Both the position numbers and the translations under genes were made by a program. 64,000 nt of DNA from Cognatishimia sp. F0-27 (GTDB lineage: Bacteria > Pseudomonadota > Alphaproteobacteria > Rhodobacterales > Rhodobacteraceae), in the NCBI RefSeq assembly GCF_020667845.1, contig NZ_JAFMPQ010000008.1, positions 62,001 through 126,000 on the forward strand, written 5' to 3'. Every line of letters begins with the position of its first letter. Position 1 is the first letter of the stretch. The notes under the pieces were generated by a model. It saw only the letters and a list, made by a program, of their open reading frames with translations, was not told where the DNA came from and did no database searches. This document shows, one piece after another, positions 1 to 9,897 of the stretch.

Positions 1-80
1 GCGATATTGCGCACGGGGGCGTCGCCCGGCTCGCGCGTACAGGCGCTGCCCTGCCCCGGCCTTGCCACGGGAGACGCCGT

Positions 81-178
81 CAGCGGGATTTGCGCCGTCC
101 GCCGGATTTGCCCTATCCGCCGGATTTGCGCTGTCCGCCGGATTCACCGCGTCAGACGGATTTGCCCGCGTCAGACGG
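81..178. repeat. 18-bp tandem repeat tract (about 5 copies)
   Basis: Five consecutive 18-base units start at 81, 99, 117, 135 and 153, with the core CCGCCGGATTTGC. They differ from one another by a few bases, and a shifted partial unit follows to 178. The tract lies just downstream of the dapB stop. No gene of its own was recognised in bases 1-192; the reading frame through it is a low-complexity Arg/Ile/Cys string, so a protein product is unlikely. The period is a multiple of three, as in the two other repeat tracts of this window. Confidence 0.75.
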
Positions 179-192
179 CAGGCCGTAGCCCG

Positions 193-1011
193 TCATCCGG
201 ACTTGAGACCGAGCACGTCAAGCATGTCATAGGCCCCGGGGTCGCGATCCTGCCCCCAGAGCGCGGCCTTGAGCGCGCCACGGGCAAAAAGCGCGCGATC
301 GGAGGCAATATGCTTGAGAACGATCCGCTCACCCGCGGCGGCAAAGATCACCTCGTGCTCACCAACCACATCCCCGCCCCGTATCGCGTGAAACCCGATA
401 TGTCCGCGCTCACGCGCGCCGGTGATGCCGTCGCGCCCCCTGTCGGATACCGTATCGAGATCGACCCCGCGCCCCTCTGCCGCAGCCTCGCCCAGCATCA
501 GCGCGGTGCCGGAAGGTGCATCGACCTTGCGGTTGTGATGCGCCTCGACGATCTCGATATCCCAATCGGCGTCCAGCGCCGCGGCCACCTGTTTGGTGAC
601 TTGCGTCAGAAGGTTTACCCCGAGGCTCATGTTGCCCGCCCGCACGATCACCGCGTGCCGGGCCGCTGCGTCGAGACGGCCGAGGTGCCGCGGCTCGAAA
701 CCGGTGGTGCCGATGACGTGGACGGCGCGGGCCTGCGCGGCAAGGTCGGCATAATCGCAGCTCGCATCCGGAGAGGTGAAATCGATCACCGCCTGGGCGC
801 GGGCAAAGGGTTCCAGCGGGTCGTCATCGACCCGGCAGCCCAGCGGCGCACCACCCATGGCTTCGCCAAGGTCCTGCCCGACCCACGCGTGGCCGGCCCG
901 TTCAAGCGCCCCCACCAGGCGCAGATTGTCAGATGCCTGCACCTCGCGCACCAGCATCTGGCCCATACGGCCCGAAACGCCCGTGATCACCACGCCCGGT
1001 ATGTCTGTCAT
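193..1011 (-). CDS. dapB: 4-hydroxy-tetrahydrodipicolinate reductase
   Basis: DapB is the cytoplasmic NAD(P)H-dependent reductase that converts 4-hydroxy-tetrahydrodipicolinate to tetrahydrodipicolinate in the lysine/meso-diaminopimelate pathway. The 272-residue product has the usual family length. It shows the N-terminal Rossmann motif GVSGRMGQ (about residues 10-17) and the catalytic/substrate signature [15 protein letters not shown] near the middle. A longer open frame runs upstream to 1650 but overlaps rbfA and lacks homology features, so the ATG at 1011, directly before MTDIPG, was chosen. The gene is divergent from rbfA. Confidence 0.97.
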   Translation of the reverse strand: MTDIPGVVITGVSGRMGQMLVREVQASDNLRLVGALERAGHAWVGQDLGEAMGGAPLGCRVDDDPLEPFARAQAVIDFTSPDASCDYADLAAQARAVHVIGTTGFEPRHLGRLDAAARHAVIVRAGNMSLGVNLLTQVTKQVAAALDADWDIEIVEAHHNRKVDAPSGTALMLGEAAAEGRGVDLDTVSDRGRDGITGARERGHIGFHAIRGGDVVGEHEVIFAAAGERIVLKHIASDRALFARGALKAALWGQDRDPGAYDMLDVLGLKSG

Positions 1012-1125
1012 TTGCCTTGCTCCCCATCCCGCCCGCGCGCGGGCCCTTTCGATCCATTGTTTCTCCCTTCCATACGCCGCCGCGTCGCGCTTGGCAAAGC
1101 GTGTCCGGACGCTTAGATGGGGGGC
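1012..1125. promoter_or_regulatory. divergent dapB / rbfA intergenic region
   Basis: This 114-base gap separates the divergent dapB and rbfA starts and must carry the start signals of both. No clear -35/-10 pair or operator was recognised by eye. A G-rich ribosome-binding run (about 1119-1124) lies just before the preferred rbfA ATG. Confidence 0.4.
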
Positions 1126-1521
1126 ATGGGAAAACACCGCACAGACCCCGCTTCCGGACCGAGCCAGCGCCAGCGGCGCGTGGCCGAATTGATCCGCCGC
1201 CAGCTTTCCGACGTGCTGATGCGCGGCGAGATCCACGATCCGGATCTCAACCGCCTGTCGATCACGGTGGGCGAGGTGCGGGTCTCTCCGGATCTCAAGG
1301 TCGCCACCGCATATGTTGTGCCGCTTGGCGGCAAGGGGCAGGACGACATGTTCGAGCTGCTCAAGCGCAATGCCGGGGAACTCCGCCGCGCGGTCTCCAA
1401 GGGGCTGACGTTGAAATACGCGCCGGAACTGCGGTTTCGCCTCGACGATACGTTCGATCAGCTTGACGAGACCCGGCGGCTCTTCTCCCAGAGCACGGTG
1501 CGGCGCGATCTGGATGATTGA
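1126..1521 (+). CDS. rbfA: ribosome-binding factor A
   Basis: RbfA is a small KH-fold protein that binds the 30S subunit and helps mature the 5' end of 16S rRNA; it is needed for cold adaptation. The 131-residue product has the family core: an N-terminal [19 protein letters not shown] helix region, then [27 protein letters not shown] and a C-terminal [10 protein letters not shown] strand. An in-frame ATG also exists at 1117, but the later ATG has a G-rich ribosome-binding run 2-7 bases upstream and gives the usual family N-terminus. The last 8 bases overlap the next gene. Confidence 0.95.
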   Translation: MGKHRTDPASGPSQRQRRVAELIRRQLSDVLMRGEIHDPDLNRLSITVGEVRVSPDLKVATAYVVPLGGKGQDDMFELLKRNAGELRRAVSKGLTLKYAPELRFRLDDTFDQLDETRRLFSQSTVRRDLDD

Positions 1522-2275
1522 GCGGGCGCGCCTTTTGCTTGGCTTCGGGCTGGCGGTTGCCATCTCGGCACTCGGTCCTGCTCCGGCGCAGGCGGTCACG
1601 TGCAACACCATCGACTTCGAGGAAAACCGGTTCACGCTCTGCGAGGTCACGCTGCCGCAAGAGACCTTGCGGCTCTATCGCACGGACCCGCTCGGCGTGC
1701 CCTACGGGCATTTCTCCGAGCTGGCCACGCGGGTCGAGGCGCTTGGAGAGACACTGGTTTTTGCGATGAACGGCGGGATGTATCATGACGATCGCGCGCC
1801 GGTGGGTCACTATGTCGAGGACGGCGTCGAGCAGATGCGGGTCATCGCAACGCCCGGACCCGGCAATTTCGGGCTGCTGCCGAACGGCGTGTTCTGCATC
1901 CGCGAAGGGCGCGCGGACGTGATCGAGACCGGTCTCTATCTCGAAAGCGATCCCGGCTGCACCTATGCCACCCAGAGCGGGCCAATGCTGGTGATCGACG
2001 GAGAGCTGCATCCCCGGTTTTTGCCGGACAGCACGTCGCGCTATGTGCGCAACGGTGTGGGCACGTCGGAGGATGGCCAGCGCGTGGTTTTCGCCATCTC
2101 TGAAAACGCGGTGACGTTTCACGAATTCGGACGGCTCTTTCGGGATCAGATTGGCGTGCCGAACGCGCTGTTTCTGGACGGCAATGTCTCGCGTCTTTAT
2201 GCGCCGGAGATCGGACGATCCGATCTCGGGCGACGCATGGGCCCGATCATCGCTGTCACCGAACCGGCCCGCTGA
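1514..2275 (+). CDS. secreted phosphodiester glycosidase (NAGPA/DUF2233) family protein
   Basis: The 253-residue product has a signal peptide (about residues 1-25, ending in PAPAQA) and so should be exported. The body fits the NAGPA/DUF2233 fold: [45 protein letters not shown] and [11 protein letters not shown]. Family members include the human uncovering enzyme that removes GlcNAc from phosphodiesters and bacterial proteins of unknown substrate. The start overlaps the rbfA stop by 8 bases, implying translational coupling. The family is secure from its motifs; the substrate is unknown. Confidence 0.85.
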   Translation: MIERARLLLGFGLAVAISALGPAPAQAVTCNTIDFEENRFTLCEVTLPQETLRLYRTDPLGVPYGHFSELATRVEALGETLVFAMNGGMYHDDRAPVGHYVEDGVEQMRVIATPGPGNFGLLPNGVFCIREGRADVIETGLYLESDPGCTYATQSGPMLVIDGELHPRFLPDSTSRYVRNGVGTSEDGQRVVFAISENAVTFHEFGRLFRDQIGVPNALFLDGNVSRLYAPEIGRSDLGRRMGPIIAVTEPAR

Positions 2276-2500
2276 CCTGTTCACCGCCCTGCCCGTCTTG
2301 CCGCAGGCCGCCGCATCACTTGGTCCGGGACGGCGGCTCAAGGCTCCCCCAAGACTGCGCCAACCGCCGCTCCGAATAGACAGGACTGCGCATCTTCCCG
2401 ATCCGGTGTCCGGGGTGGCGTCTGGCATCATCGATTGCACCGGACTTGCGCCTCATGGTCAACCGGCCTACCTCTCGCCTGTGTCAGCGCCGGAGCCATC

Positions 2501-3847
2501 ATGACAGTCACGCCCGAAACCCTCACCCACGCCTTGCTCGATGCGGCCCGCGCCGCAGGGGCGGATCACGCCGACGCGATTGCAATCACCGGCACGGCGC
2601 TGTCGATTGACGTGCGCGCCGGCGCGCTGGAGCAGGCTGAACGCGCGGAAGGATCGGACATGGGCCTGCGGGTGTTTGTCGGCCAGCGGAGCGCCATCGT
2701 CTCCGCCTCCGATACGCGGCGCGAGACCATGGACGCCATGGCGATCCGCGCCGTTGCCATGGCGCGCGAAGCGCCGGAGGACCCGCATGCGGGGATCGCA
2801 TCGCCCGACCAGATCGCAACCGATTGGAACGTGGACGCGCTCGAACTGGCCGATCCCGCACCCGAACCTGCGCCCGCAGAGCTTGAGGCCGATGCCCGCG
2901 AGGCCGAGGCCGCGGCGCTGAACCAGACGGGCATCACCCAGGTGCAATCGGCCTCCGCCGGGTATAGCGCCCGCCAGATCCATATCGCGGCGACAAATGG
3001 CTTCTCGGGCGGGTATGCGCGCACCTCCCGCTCCACCGGCTGCGTTGCCATTGCCGGCGAGGGGCTGGGCATGGAACGGGATTACGACGGCGACAGCCGG
3101 ACCTTCCAGTCCGAATTGCGCGCGCCCTCCGAGCTTGGCCGCGTGGCTGCCGAACGCGCCCTCGCCCGGCTTGACCCGCGCACCCCCAAGACAGGCGCCT
3201 ATCCGGTCCTGTTCGACGAGCGCATCGCCGCGTCCCTGATCGGGCATCTGATGGCAGCGATCAACGGGTCCGCCATCGCGCGCGGCGCCTCGTGGTTGCG
3301 CGAGGCCAAGGGCGAGATGATCCTCCCCGAGACCCTGTCATTGCTCGAAGATCCGTTCCGCCCGCGCGCCTCGGGGTCGCGCCCGTTTGACGGCGAAGGC
3401 CTGCCCACCGCGCGGCGCGCGATTGTCGACAAGGGCGTGCTCACCAACTGGACGCTGGACCTGGCGACGGGGCGCAAGCTGGGCCTGCCAAGCACGGCCA
3501 ACGGTGCGCGTTCTGTATCGGGCGGCGTGTCGCCAACCGCATGGAACCTTGCGCTCACCCAAGGCACTCAGAGCCGCGCGGACCTGATGAAGGAGATGGG
3601 CAGCGGTCTTCTGGTGACATCCATGATCGGTGCCACGATCAATCCCAATACCGGGGATTATTCGCGCGGGGCCGCCGGCCATTGGATCGAGAACGGAGAG
3701 ATTGCCTACCCTGTCTCTGGCGTAACCATCGCGGGCAACCTGCGCGAGATGCTGCGCAGCCTGCGCCCGGCCAATGACGCGCGGCCGTGGCTGAGCCGGG
3801 TGGTTCCGTCGCTGCTGGTCGAAGGGCTGACACTTGCCGGATCCTGA
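2501..3847 (+). CDS. pmbA: TldD/PmbA family metalloprotease (PmbA-like)
   Basis: The TldD/PmbA pair forms a cytoplasmic metalloprotease that trims modified peptides such as microcins and acts on the antitoxin CcdA. The 448-residue product matches the PmbA half in length. It shows the N-terminal YARTSRSTGCVAIAGEG region, the SGGVSPTAWNL segment and the C-terminal PNTGDYSRGAAGHWIENGEI followed by YPVSGVTIAGNL, which is diagnostic. The HExxH-type ligand set belongs to TldD, and PmbA subunits lack it, as here. The partner tldD is not in the window. Start ATG 2501 follows GGAGCCATC. The CysQ-like gene lies 72 bases downstream. Confidence 0.93.
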   Translation: MTVTPETLTHALLDAARAAGADHADAIAITGTALSIDVRAGALEQAERAEGSDMGLRVFVGQRSAIVSASDTRRETMDAMAIRAVAMAREAPEDPHAGIASPDQIATDWNVDALELADPAPEPAPAELEADAREAEAAALNQTGITQVQSASAGYSARQIHIAATNGFSGGYARTSRSTGCVAIAGEGLGMERDYDGDSRTFQSELRAPSELGRVAAERALARLDPRTPKTGAYPVLFDERIAASLIGHLMAAINGSAIARGASWLREAKGEMILPETLSLLEDPFRPRASGSRPFDGEGLPTARRAIVDKGVLTNWTLDLATGRKLGLPSTANGARSVSGGVSPTAWNLALTQGTQSRADLMKEMGSGLLVTSMIGATINPNTGDYSRGAAGHWIENGEIAYPVSGVTIAGNLREMLRSLRPANDARPWLSRVVPSLLVEGLTLAGS

Positions 3848-3919
3848 GGCGCGCCTTTTCTCCCGAACCGGTCCGAACCGGATGGCCCCGGTCGCCACCG
3901 CGCGCGCGGAACCCTGCCC

Positions 3920-4699
3920 ATGAGCACGGCGCAAGACGATCTTTCGCTGCTGATCCGCGCGGCCGACTCCGCGGGTGCGGTGGCGCTCAGCCATCACAAG
4001 GGTGCGCTCGACATCCGCTACAAGAGCCATGATCAAAGCCCGGTCACGGATGCCGACCACGCGGTGAATGCGCGGCTCGAAGAGATCCTGCGCGACGCAC
4101 GCCCCGGGTATGGCTGGCTCTCCGAAGAAAGCCCCGATAGCGCGGAACGGCTGGACACCGAGCATGTGTTCATCGTCGATCCGATCGACGGCACGCGCAG
4201 CTTTATCGACGGGTCGCGCTCCTGGGCACATTCCATCGCGGTCGCGCGCAACGGGGCCGTGACGGCGGCGGTGGTCTATATGCCGGCCCGCGGCTTTCTC
4301 TATGCCGCCGCACGCGGCCGGGGCGCCACGCTCAACGGCGCGGCGATCCGTCCGAGCGCGCAACGCGATCTCGAGGCCGCGACGGTGCTGGCCACGAAAC
4401 CCACGATGCGCCCCGAACACTGGCGTGACGGGATCCCGTCCTTCCAGCGCAACCATCGCCCGTCGCTGGCCTACCGGCTCAGCCTGGTGGCCGAAGGGCG
4501 GTTCGACGCGATGCTGACTCTGCGGCCTGCCTGGGAGTGGGACATCGCCGCGGGCAGCCTGATCCTGTCCGAGGCCGGGGCCGCGGTCGGCGACCGTCGG
4601 GGGGCCCCCTTGCGGTTCAACAACCCCCATCCCCAGACCGACGGCGTGGTGACCGCCAATCCGGTGTTGCATGACGCCCTGCTGGCGCGGCTTTGGTGA
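3920..4699 (+). CDS. cysQ: inositol monophosphatase family protein, 3'(2'),5'-bisphosphate nucleotidase CysQ-like
   Basis: Proteins of this Mg2+/Li+-sensitive phosphatase family hydrolyse 3'-phosphoadenosine 5'-phosphate (PAP), a by-product of sulfate assimilation, or inositol phosphates. The 259-residue product has the metal-binding motifs WLSEE (about residues 69-73), DPIDGTRSFIDG (about 92-103) and EWDIAAG (about 211-217). The choice of CysQ over a generic inositol phosphatase rests on overall resemblance to rhodobacteral proteins and is less certain than the fold. It probably shares a transcript with the upstream pmbA. Confidence 0.85.
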   Translation: MSTAQDDLSLLIRAADSAGAVALSHHKGALDIRYKSHDQSPVTDADHAVNARLEEILRDARPGYGWLSEESPDSAERLDTEHVFIVDPIDGTRSFIDGSRSWAHSIAVARNGAVTAAVVYMPARGFLYAAARGRGATLNGAAIRPSAQRDLEAATVLATKPTMRPEHWRDGIPSFQRNHRPSLAYRLSLVAEGRFDAMLTLRPAWEWDIAAGSLILSEAGAAVGDRRGAPLRFNNPHPQTDGVVTANPVLHDALLARLW

Positions 4700-4854
4700 C
4701 CCTGCGGCGGCCCGGTTTGGCCAGTGCCTGTCGATGCATCGCATATGCCGGCGTGCGCGGAACAGCCCCCGCCTGAACCAGTCCCCCTCTGGACAAGCCC
4801 GCGCACCCATGCCCATTCTTGGCAGACCGCGACTGACCAACAGGGGACAAGACC

Positions 4855-5679
4855 ATGACACTGCGCGCGACCTCCGCCTTTTGCCTTGCGCTTTGCGGCC
4901 TTGGCGTCGCCGCTCAGGCACAAGACAGCTGTGCCTCCGGCAAGACGCTGACCGAAGACACATTGACCATCGCCACAGGCAACCCCGCCTATTACCCGTG
5001 GGTGATGAATGACGCTCCGGAAAGCGGCGAGGGCTTCGAGGCCGCGGTGGCCTATGCCCTGGCGGCAGAGATGGGCTTCTCCGCCGAGCAGGTGCGTTGG
5101 GTCCGCACGAGCTTCGATCAGTCCATCCAGCCCGGCGCCAAGGATTTCGACATCAATCTTCAGCAGTTCTCGATCACCGAGGAACGCGAGAAGATGGTCG
5201 ATTTCTCGATCCCCTATTACAGTTCCGCCATGGCCGTGCTCACCACGCAGCGCGTGATCGACGAAGGCGCGACCGCCACGATCGATAGCCTCAAGGGGTT
5301 GCTCTGGGGCGCGGATGCCAACACGACAGCCGTGCCCATGCTCACCGGCCTGATCGATCCGGCGCGCGCTCCGCTGCTCTACGGCGACAACACCGACGTG
5401 ACCGCGGCCATGCAGGCCGGCCAGATCGACGCGGCGCTGTTTGACCTGCCCACCGCGCTCTATCTTTCCGCCGTGGTGCTGAACGACGGTGCCATCCTCG
5501 GACAGTTCCCCGCGGACCGGTCCGACAACCCCGACCAGTTCGGCATGCTGATGGAAGAGGGCAGCGCGCTCAAGGAATGCGTCGACGCCGCGCTCACCCG
5601 CCTCACCGAGAGCGGCCAACTGGCGGAGATCGAAGCGGAGTGGCTGTCCCAGACAACCGGCGTCCCGGTCATCGAGTGA
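4855..5679 (+). CDS. polar amino-acid ABC transporter substrate-binding protein
   Basis: The 274-residue product carries a signal peptide (about residues 1-21, ALCGLGVAAQA) and a family-3 periplasmic binding fold. Typical segments are GFEAAVAYALAAEMGF, FDQSIQPGAKDFDINLQQFSIT and REKMVDFSIPYYSS. It should bind a polar amino acid or related cation in the periplasm and deliver it to the permease/ATPase encoded next. The ATG follows a GGGGACAAG ribosome-binding site. A hairpin-bearing repeat separates it from the permease gene, which may let the binding protein be made in excess. The ligand cannot be named from sequence. Confidence 0.9.
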   Translation: MTLRATSAFCLALCGLGVAAQAQDSCASGKTLTEDTLTIATGNPAYYPWVMNDAPESGEGFEAAVAYALAAEMGFSAEQVRWVRTSFDQSIQPGAKDFDINLQQFSITEEREKMVDFSIPYYSSAMAVLTTQRVIDEGATATIDSLKGLLWGADANTTAVPMLTGLIDPARAPLLYGDNTDVTAAMQAGQIDAALFDLPTALYLSAVVLNDGAILGQFPADRSDNPDQFGMLMEEGSALKECVDAALTRLTESGQLAEIEAEWLSQTTGVPVIE

Positions 5680-5705
5680 CACCGAAAACCGCAGCACGGC
5701 CCGGG

Positions 5706-5771
5706 CTTCTTTGGGCCTCAAATATCCCGGGGGGAGTCTTTGCCCCGCAAAGACGGGGGGCAGCGCCCCCC
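5706..5771 (+). repeat. dispersed palindromic element, copy 1 (double hairpin)
   Basis: A diverged TTCTTTGGGCCTCAAATATC core is followed by two hairpins. The first is an 8-bp perfect stem, 5736-5743 with 5747-5754; the second is a 7-bp GC stem, 5755-5761 with 5765-5771 and loop AGC. The element lies between the ABC binding-protein and permease genes and may stabilise or attenuate the upstream message. Related copies occur near 34963, 40687, 40891, 57328 and 61566. Confidence 0.75.
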
Positions 5772-5821
5772 ACCCCTCCCGCTTTCCCGCAAAGCCTGCC
5801 GAACACACGGCCCGATCCCCA

Positions 5822-6640
5822 ATGAGCGCTCCCACCCGCCGCCAGATCTTCGAGACCCGCCAGCGTCGCCGCGCAAACGGCATCGCCGCCGCGTCCACCT
5901 GCGCCGTTCTCGTGTCGGTCGTCCTGCTGGTCCCCCTCGCCCCGGGCTGGGAGGCGGTGCAGCGCAGCTTTTTCAACGCGGAGGTGTTTGCAAACACCTT
6001 CCCGGGCCTGCTCAACGCATTCCTGCTCGATGTTGCAATCTTTGCCTGGTGCGCGCCGCTGATCGCCGCCCTCGGCCTGCTCGTGGCCCTTGCGCGGGAT
6101 CTCCGCACGCCGGCGCTTTACCCGGTCCGGCTGCTTGCCATCGCGTATACGGATGTGTTCCGCGGCCTGCCCGTGATCCTCGTGATCTACCTAATCGGCT
6201 TCGGGATTCCGGGGCTCGGTCTGCCCCGCCCATGGAATTCACCCTATATCTGGGGCAGTCTGGCGCTGATCCTCGTCTATGCCGCCTATGTGGCGGAGGT
6301 GATCCGTTCGGGCATCGAATCGATCCACCAGAGTCAGCGCGCCGCGGCCCTGTCGCTGGGGTTGAGCGGCGCCGACACGATGCGCTTCGTGATCCTGCCG
6401 CAGGCGCTGCGGCGCGTGGTGCCCGCCAACATGAACCTCTTTGTCGCCCTGCAAAAGGACGTGGCACTTCTGAGCTTCATCGGGCCGGTGGAGATCTTCC
6501 GGCAAGCGGGCGTCTACAAATCGCTGATGGCCAATTTCACGCCCTATGTGGGCGCCGCGATCATCTTTCTGGCCATCACCATCCCCGCCACGCGCTACGC
6601 CGATTACCTGATGAACATAACCCGCCGGACGCAAAGCTGA
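5822..6640 (+). CDS. amino-acid ABC transporter permease (HisM/GlnP type)
   Basis: This inner-membrane permease of the polar amino-acid uptake family has 272 residues. Several hydrophobic segments are visible: [19 protein letters not shown], the stretch around [20 protein letters not shown], and others. The EAA signature [31 protein letters not shown], where the ATPase docks, lies in the second half. The ATG at 5822 was preferred over an in-frame ATG at 5711, because the latter would run through the palindromic repeat. The stop overlaps the ATPase start by one base. Confidence 0.93.
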   Translation: MSAPTRRQIFETRQRRRANGIAAASTCAVLVSVVLLVPLAPGWEAVQRSFFNAEVFANTFPGLLNAFLLDVAIFAWCAPLIAALGLLVALARDLRTPALYPVRLLAIAYTDVFRGLPVILVIYLIGFGIPGLGLPRPWNSPYIWGSLALILVYAAYVAEVIRSGIESIHQSQRAAALSLGLSGADTMRFVILPQALRRVVPANMNLFVALQKDVALLSFIGPVEIFRQAGVYKSLMANFTPYVGAAIIFLAITIPATRYADYLMNITRRTQS

Positions 6641-7386
6641 TGCCGACGCTGTCCCTGCACGACGTGCGCAAGAGCTTTGGCGGCAACCGGGTGCTGGACG
6701 GGATCGACCTGACCGTCCGGACCGGTGAAATGATCTGCCTGATCGGCGCTTCCGGGTCGGGCAAGTCCACCCTCCTGCGCTGCATGAACCTGCTGGAACC
6801 CATTGACGACGGGCGCATCCTGCTCGATGGGGCGGACATCTCTGAACCGGGCCTCGACCCGCAGCCGATCCGCGCGCGCATCGGCATGGTATTCCAAAGC
6901 TACAACCTGTTTCCGCATATGAGCGCGCTCGACAACGTCATGCTGGCACCGCGCCGGGTCCGGGGACTGACGCGCGAGGCCCTGCGCGGCCCCTGCGCCG
7001 CCTTGTTCGAGCGATTCGGCCTCTCGGACCGGATGGCGCATTACCCCGATCAGCTGTCCGGCGGACAGCAACAGCGCGTGGCCATCATCCGGGCGCTGGC
7101 TATGGAGCCGGAGATCATGCTCTTCGACGAGATCACCTCCGCGCTCGACCCGGAACTGGTGGGCGAGGTGCTCGACGTGTTGCGGGACCTGCGCGGCACG
7201 GGCATGACCATGGTTCTGGCCACCCATGAGATGGGGTTCGCCCGCGATCTCGCGGACCGGATCTGCTTTCTGGATCAGGGTCGGATCTGCGAAGAAGGCC
7301 CGCCCTCCGAGATCTTTTCGCGTCCGCGCGAAGCGCGCACGCGGGCGTTCCTGTCGCGCGTGCTGCAAGGCGGGATGGCGGGATGA
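6640..7386 (+). CDS. amino-acid ABC transporter ATP-binding protein (GlnQ type)
   Basis: The 248-residue ATPase energises the uptake system encoded just upstream. Motifs in order are Walker [11 protein letters not shown]-loop [15 protein letters not shown] signature [11 protein letters not shown], Walker [15 protein letters not shown] and the switch His in LATHEMGFA. The [10 protein letters not shown] stretch is typical of polar amino-acid importers. The gene starts in the stop codon of the permease gene and overlaps the following regulator gene by four bases (ATGA), so all four cistrons look co-transcribed. Confidence 0.96.
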   Translation: MPTLSLHDVRKSFGGNRVLDGIDLTVRTGEMICLIGASGSGKSTLLRCMNLLEPIDDGRILLDGADISEPGLDPQPIRARIGMVFQSYNLFPHMSALDNVMLAPRRVRGLTREALRGPCAALFERFGLSDRMAHYPDQLSGGQQQRVAIIRALAMEPEIMLFDEITSALDPELVGEVLDVLRDLRGTGMTMVLATHEMGFARDLADRICFLDQGRICEEGPPSEIFSRPREARTRAFLSRVLQGGMAG

Positions 7387-8234
7387 GCGACGAGGCGCCC
7401 CTGTTTCTGACCACCAGGGAAGTGGCCGAGCTGCTGCGCGTGCGGGAGCGCAAGGTCTATGACCTTGCTGCAGAAGGCGCGATCCCGCATCGCCGGCTCA
7501 CGGGCAAGCTGCTCTTTCCGCGCGATGCCCTGATGGAATGGATGGCGCCCGACACCGCACCACGCCCGCCGGTGCTTGCGGGGTCGCATGACCCCTTGCT
7601 CGACTGGGCGGTGCGGGAATGCGGCTCCGGTCTGGCGCTTCTTTCCGAAGGCAGCGCGGCGGGATTGTCGCGTTTTGCACGCGGCGAGGCGATGGCCGCC
7701 GGGTTGCACTTGCCCGAACCCGGTGGATGGAACGAAGCCACCGTGGCCGCCGAACCGTTGCGCGAAGCGGTGCTGATCACCTGGGCGCACCGGACGCGCG
7801 GGCTGATCCTGGGGCCTGCCTTTGCCAGCGCGAGCACTCTGTCGGACCTCGCCGGCGCGCGCCTCGCCACGCGGAGCGCCGGGACGGGAACCGCGGCGCT
7901 TTGGGAGCGCCTCAAGCACGAAGCCGGCCTGTCGGACGATGCGCTCCAGTGCGTGGGGCCAGCCCATAGCGAAAGCGACGCGGCCGCGCTTGTGGCGGAG
8001 GGCGGCGCCGATGTCACCCTTGGTCTCGCCTCCATGGCGGCGCAGTTCTCGCTGCGTTTCGCGCCGCTGATCACCGAGCGCTTCGACCTCCTGCTTTGCC
8101 GGAGGGCTGCGTTCACCCCGCCGCTGCAACGGCTGCTGGACTTCGCGCGCGGGCCGCAAATCCGCGAGAAGGCGGAGGCGCTCGGCGGCTATGACCTGCG
8201 CGAGACCGGCACCGTGCGTTGGCTTTCACGCTAG
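7383..8234 (+). CDS. HTH (excisionase-type) regulator with periplasmic-binding-protein-like sensor domain
   Basis: The 283-residue product starts with a MerR/excisionase-like HTH (about residues 8-55: [27 protein letters not shown] and [14 protein letters not shown]). The rest (about 65-283) resembles a molybdate-class periplasmic binding fold without a signal peptide, so it should sense a ligand in the cytoplasm. Proteins of this design often sit beside molybdate or tungstate transporter genes. Here the gene converges on tupBCA with a 3-base gap, yet it is translationally coupled (ATGA overlap) to an amino-acid ABC operon. A role in controlling tup genes is inferred, not shown. Confidence 0.8.
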   Translation: MSDEAPLFLTTREVAELLRVRERKVYDLAAEGAIPHRRLTGKLLFPRDALMEWMAPDTAPRPPVLAGSHDPLLDWAVRECGSGLALLSEGSAAGLSRFARGEAMAAGLHLPEPGGWNEATVAAEPLREAVLITWAHRTRGLILGPAFASASTLSDLAGARLATRSAGTGTAALWERLKHEAGLSDDALQCVGPAHSESDAAALVAEGGADVTLGLASMAAQFSLRFAPLITERFDLLLCRRAAFTPPLQRLLDFARGPQIREKAEALGGYDLRETGTVRWLSR

Positions 8235-8237
8235 CCA

Positions 8238-9056
8238 CTACTTTGCGTTTGGAAAGAAAAGCTGTTCGCCTTCCAACGTGTAGGAGGCAATCGCGGACTG
8301 CCCCTCCTCTGACAAGATCCAATCGACAAAGGCCTGCCCCGCAGCGGCTTTCACGTTTGGATGGCGTTCTGGGTTCACGAGGATGATGCCGTATTGATTG
8401 AACAGGCGATCATCGCCTTCCACGAGAATGTCGAGCGCTCCCTTGTTGGCAAAGGCGATCCAGGTGGCGCGATCGGTCATCGCATAGGCCCCCATGCCCG
8501 ACGCGATGTTGAGCGTCGCGCCCATGCCGGACCCGGTCTCGCGATACCAGCCGCCGGAGGCTTCGGAGACACTTACGGGCGTTTGCGCCCAGAGGCGCAA
8601 CTCCGCCTTGTGCGTCCCGCTGTCGTCACCGCGCGAGGCAAAAGGCGTTTCGGCCTCGGCAATCCGGGCCAAAGCAGCCGTCACATCGGTCATGCCGCGC
8701 ACCCCTGCCGGGTCGGAGGACGGGCCGACCAGCACGAAATCGTTATACATCACGTCATGGCGTGCCATGCCGTTGCCCTCCGCGACAAAGGCCTCTTCCG
8801 CCGGTTTCGCATGCACGAAAAGCACGTCACCATCGCCATTGGCCGCGTTCCGGATCGCCTGCCCCGTGCCCACGGCCACCACCCGCACAGCGATTCCGGT
8901 TTCGCCGGTGAATTGCGGCAGGATGTGATCAAAGAGTCCGGAATTCTGTGTCGATGTGGTGGATTGCACGAGGATGAACTCCTCCGCTGCCATGGCGGGT
9001 GCCGCAACGGCGAGCGAAAGACTGGCGGCCATGGCGAAAAGCATGCGGCGATACAT
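8238..9056 (-). CDS. tupA: tungstate (molybdate) ABC transporter substrate-binding protein
   Basis: The 272-residue periplasmic protein has a signal peptide (residues 1-23, ending AAPAMA) and the TupA signature TTSTQNSGL just after the mature start, which contributes to oxyanion binding. Other family segments are GTGQAIRNAANGDGDVLFVH and GGWYRETGSGMGATLNIAS. TupA binds tungstate with very high affinity for tungsto- or molybdoenzyme cofactors. It is the last gene of a tupB-tupC-tupA run, 58 bases after tupC. Confidence 0.93.
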   Translation of the reverse strand: MYRRMLFAMAASLSLAVAAPAMAAEEFILVQSTTSTQNSGLFDHILPQFTGETGIAVRVVAVGTGQAIRNAANGDGDVLFVHAKPAEEAFVAEGNGMARHDVMYNDFVLVGPSSDPAGVRGMTDVTAALARIAEAETPFASRGDDSGTHKAELRLWAQTPVSVSEASGGWYRETGSGMGATLNIASGMGAYAMTDRATWIAFANKGALDILVEGDDRLFNQYGIILVNPERHPNVKAAAGQAFVDWILSEEGQSAIASYTLEGEQLFFPNAK

Positions 9057-9114
9057 GGGAATTTCCTTTTCGAGGACTGGAGAGCGGTGACAGGATGGAA
9101 GACTGCATGCCTGT

Positions 9115-9897
9115 TCAGCGGGTTTCGGGAATATAGAGACGCCCCTCCATCCACGCGCGCAACGGGGCGGAGCGCGGCGCGGCGAGCCGTTCGGTCAGCG
9201 GACCGGTTTCGGCAACCATGCCGTCTTGCAGAAAGACAAGATCGTCGCCAATGCGACGGGCCTGACCGGCGTCGTGGGTGACGGTTACAAGGGTGACACC
9301 GGCAGAGCGCGCCTCTCCAAGCATGGTCTCCACAAGCTGGGTGGAGGCCGGATCGAGGCTTGCGGTGGGCTCATCAAGAAACAGAAGACGGGGGTTGGCG
9401 GCCAGCGCCATGGCCAACGCCAGACGCTGTTGTTCGCCACCGGAAAGACGCCGCGCGGGGCTGTTGGCGAGCGGTTCGAGCCGCGCGCGCACAAGCCCTG
9501 CGGCGACCCCCTCTGCGCGATAACGGCGCGGCACGCCACGCGCAGCGAGCGCGAAACGCAGGTTCGCGGCCACCGAGCGGCGCAGAAGCACGGGCCGCTG
9601 GAACACCATGGCCTGCTGCGCGCGCGCGGCGGCATCAAGCGGTCGGGCTTCCCAGAGCACCGCGCCGCCCGTCGGGCGCGCCAAGCCGTGCAACACGCGA
9701 AGCAACAGGCTCTTGCCGGCACCGTTCGGCCCCATGATGACGCTGTGGCGCCCGGCCCGAAGATCCAGCGTGACATCCTTCAACAAGGCCCGGCCTGCCG
9801 TCTCGAAGCGCAAGGCCTCCGCCCGCATCAAGACCGCAGCGGCGGTCTGCGGGGAGTGACCGCGGCTCAAGAGATCCTGCGCAGCCAGATCACGCAT
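9115..9897 (-). CDS. tupC: tungstate ABC transporter ATP-binding protein
   Basis: The 260-residue ATPase has Walker A GPNGAGKS, Q-loop VFQRPVLLRRSV, signature LSGGEQQRLALA, Walker B LLFLDEPTASLDP and a switch His in VTVTHD. The ATG at 9897 gives an 8-base overlap with tupB, typical of coupled transporter genes; a longer frame would run further into tupB. An internal start at MRAEALRF is also possible. It powers uptake through TupB. Confidence 0.92.
   Translation of the reverse strand: MRDLAAQDLLSRGHSPQTAAAVLMRAEALRFETAGRALLKDVTLDLRAGRHSVIMGPNGAGKSLLLRVLHGLARPTGGAVLWEARPLDAAARAQQAMVFQRPVLLRRSVAANLRFALAARGVPRRYRAEGVAAGLVRARLEPLANSPARRLSGGEQQRLALAMALAANPRLLFLDEPTASLDPASTQLVETMLGEARSAGVTLVTVTHDAGQARRIGDDLVFLQDGMVAETGPLTERLAAPRSAPLRAWMEGRLYIPETR

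Noticed and set aside
7-1116. Plus-strand open frame of 369 residues over dapB
   Set aside because: It is antisense to dapB, which has clear catalytic motifs; the frame itself has no recognisable motif and starts in the 18-bp repeat.
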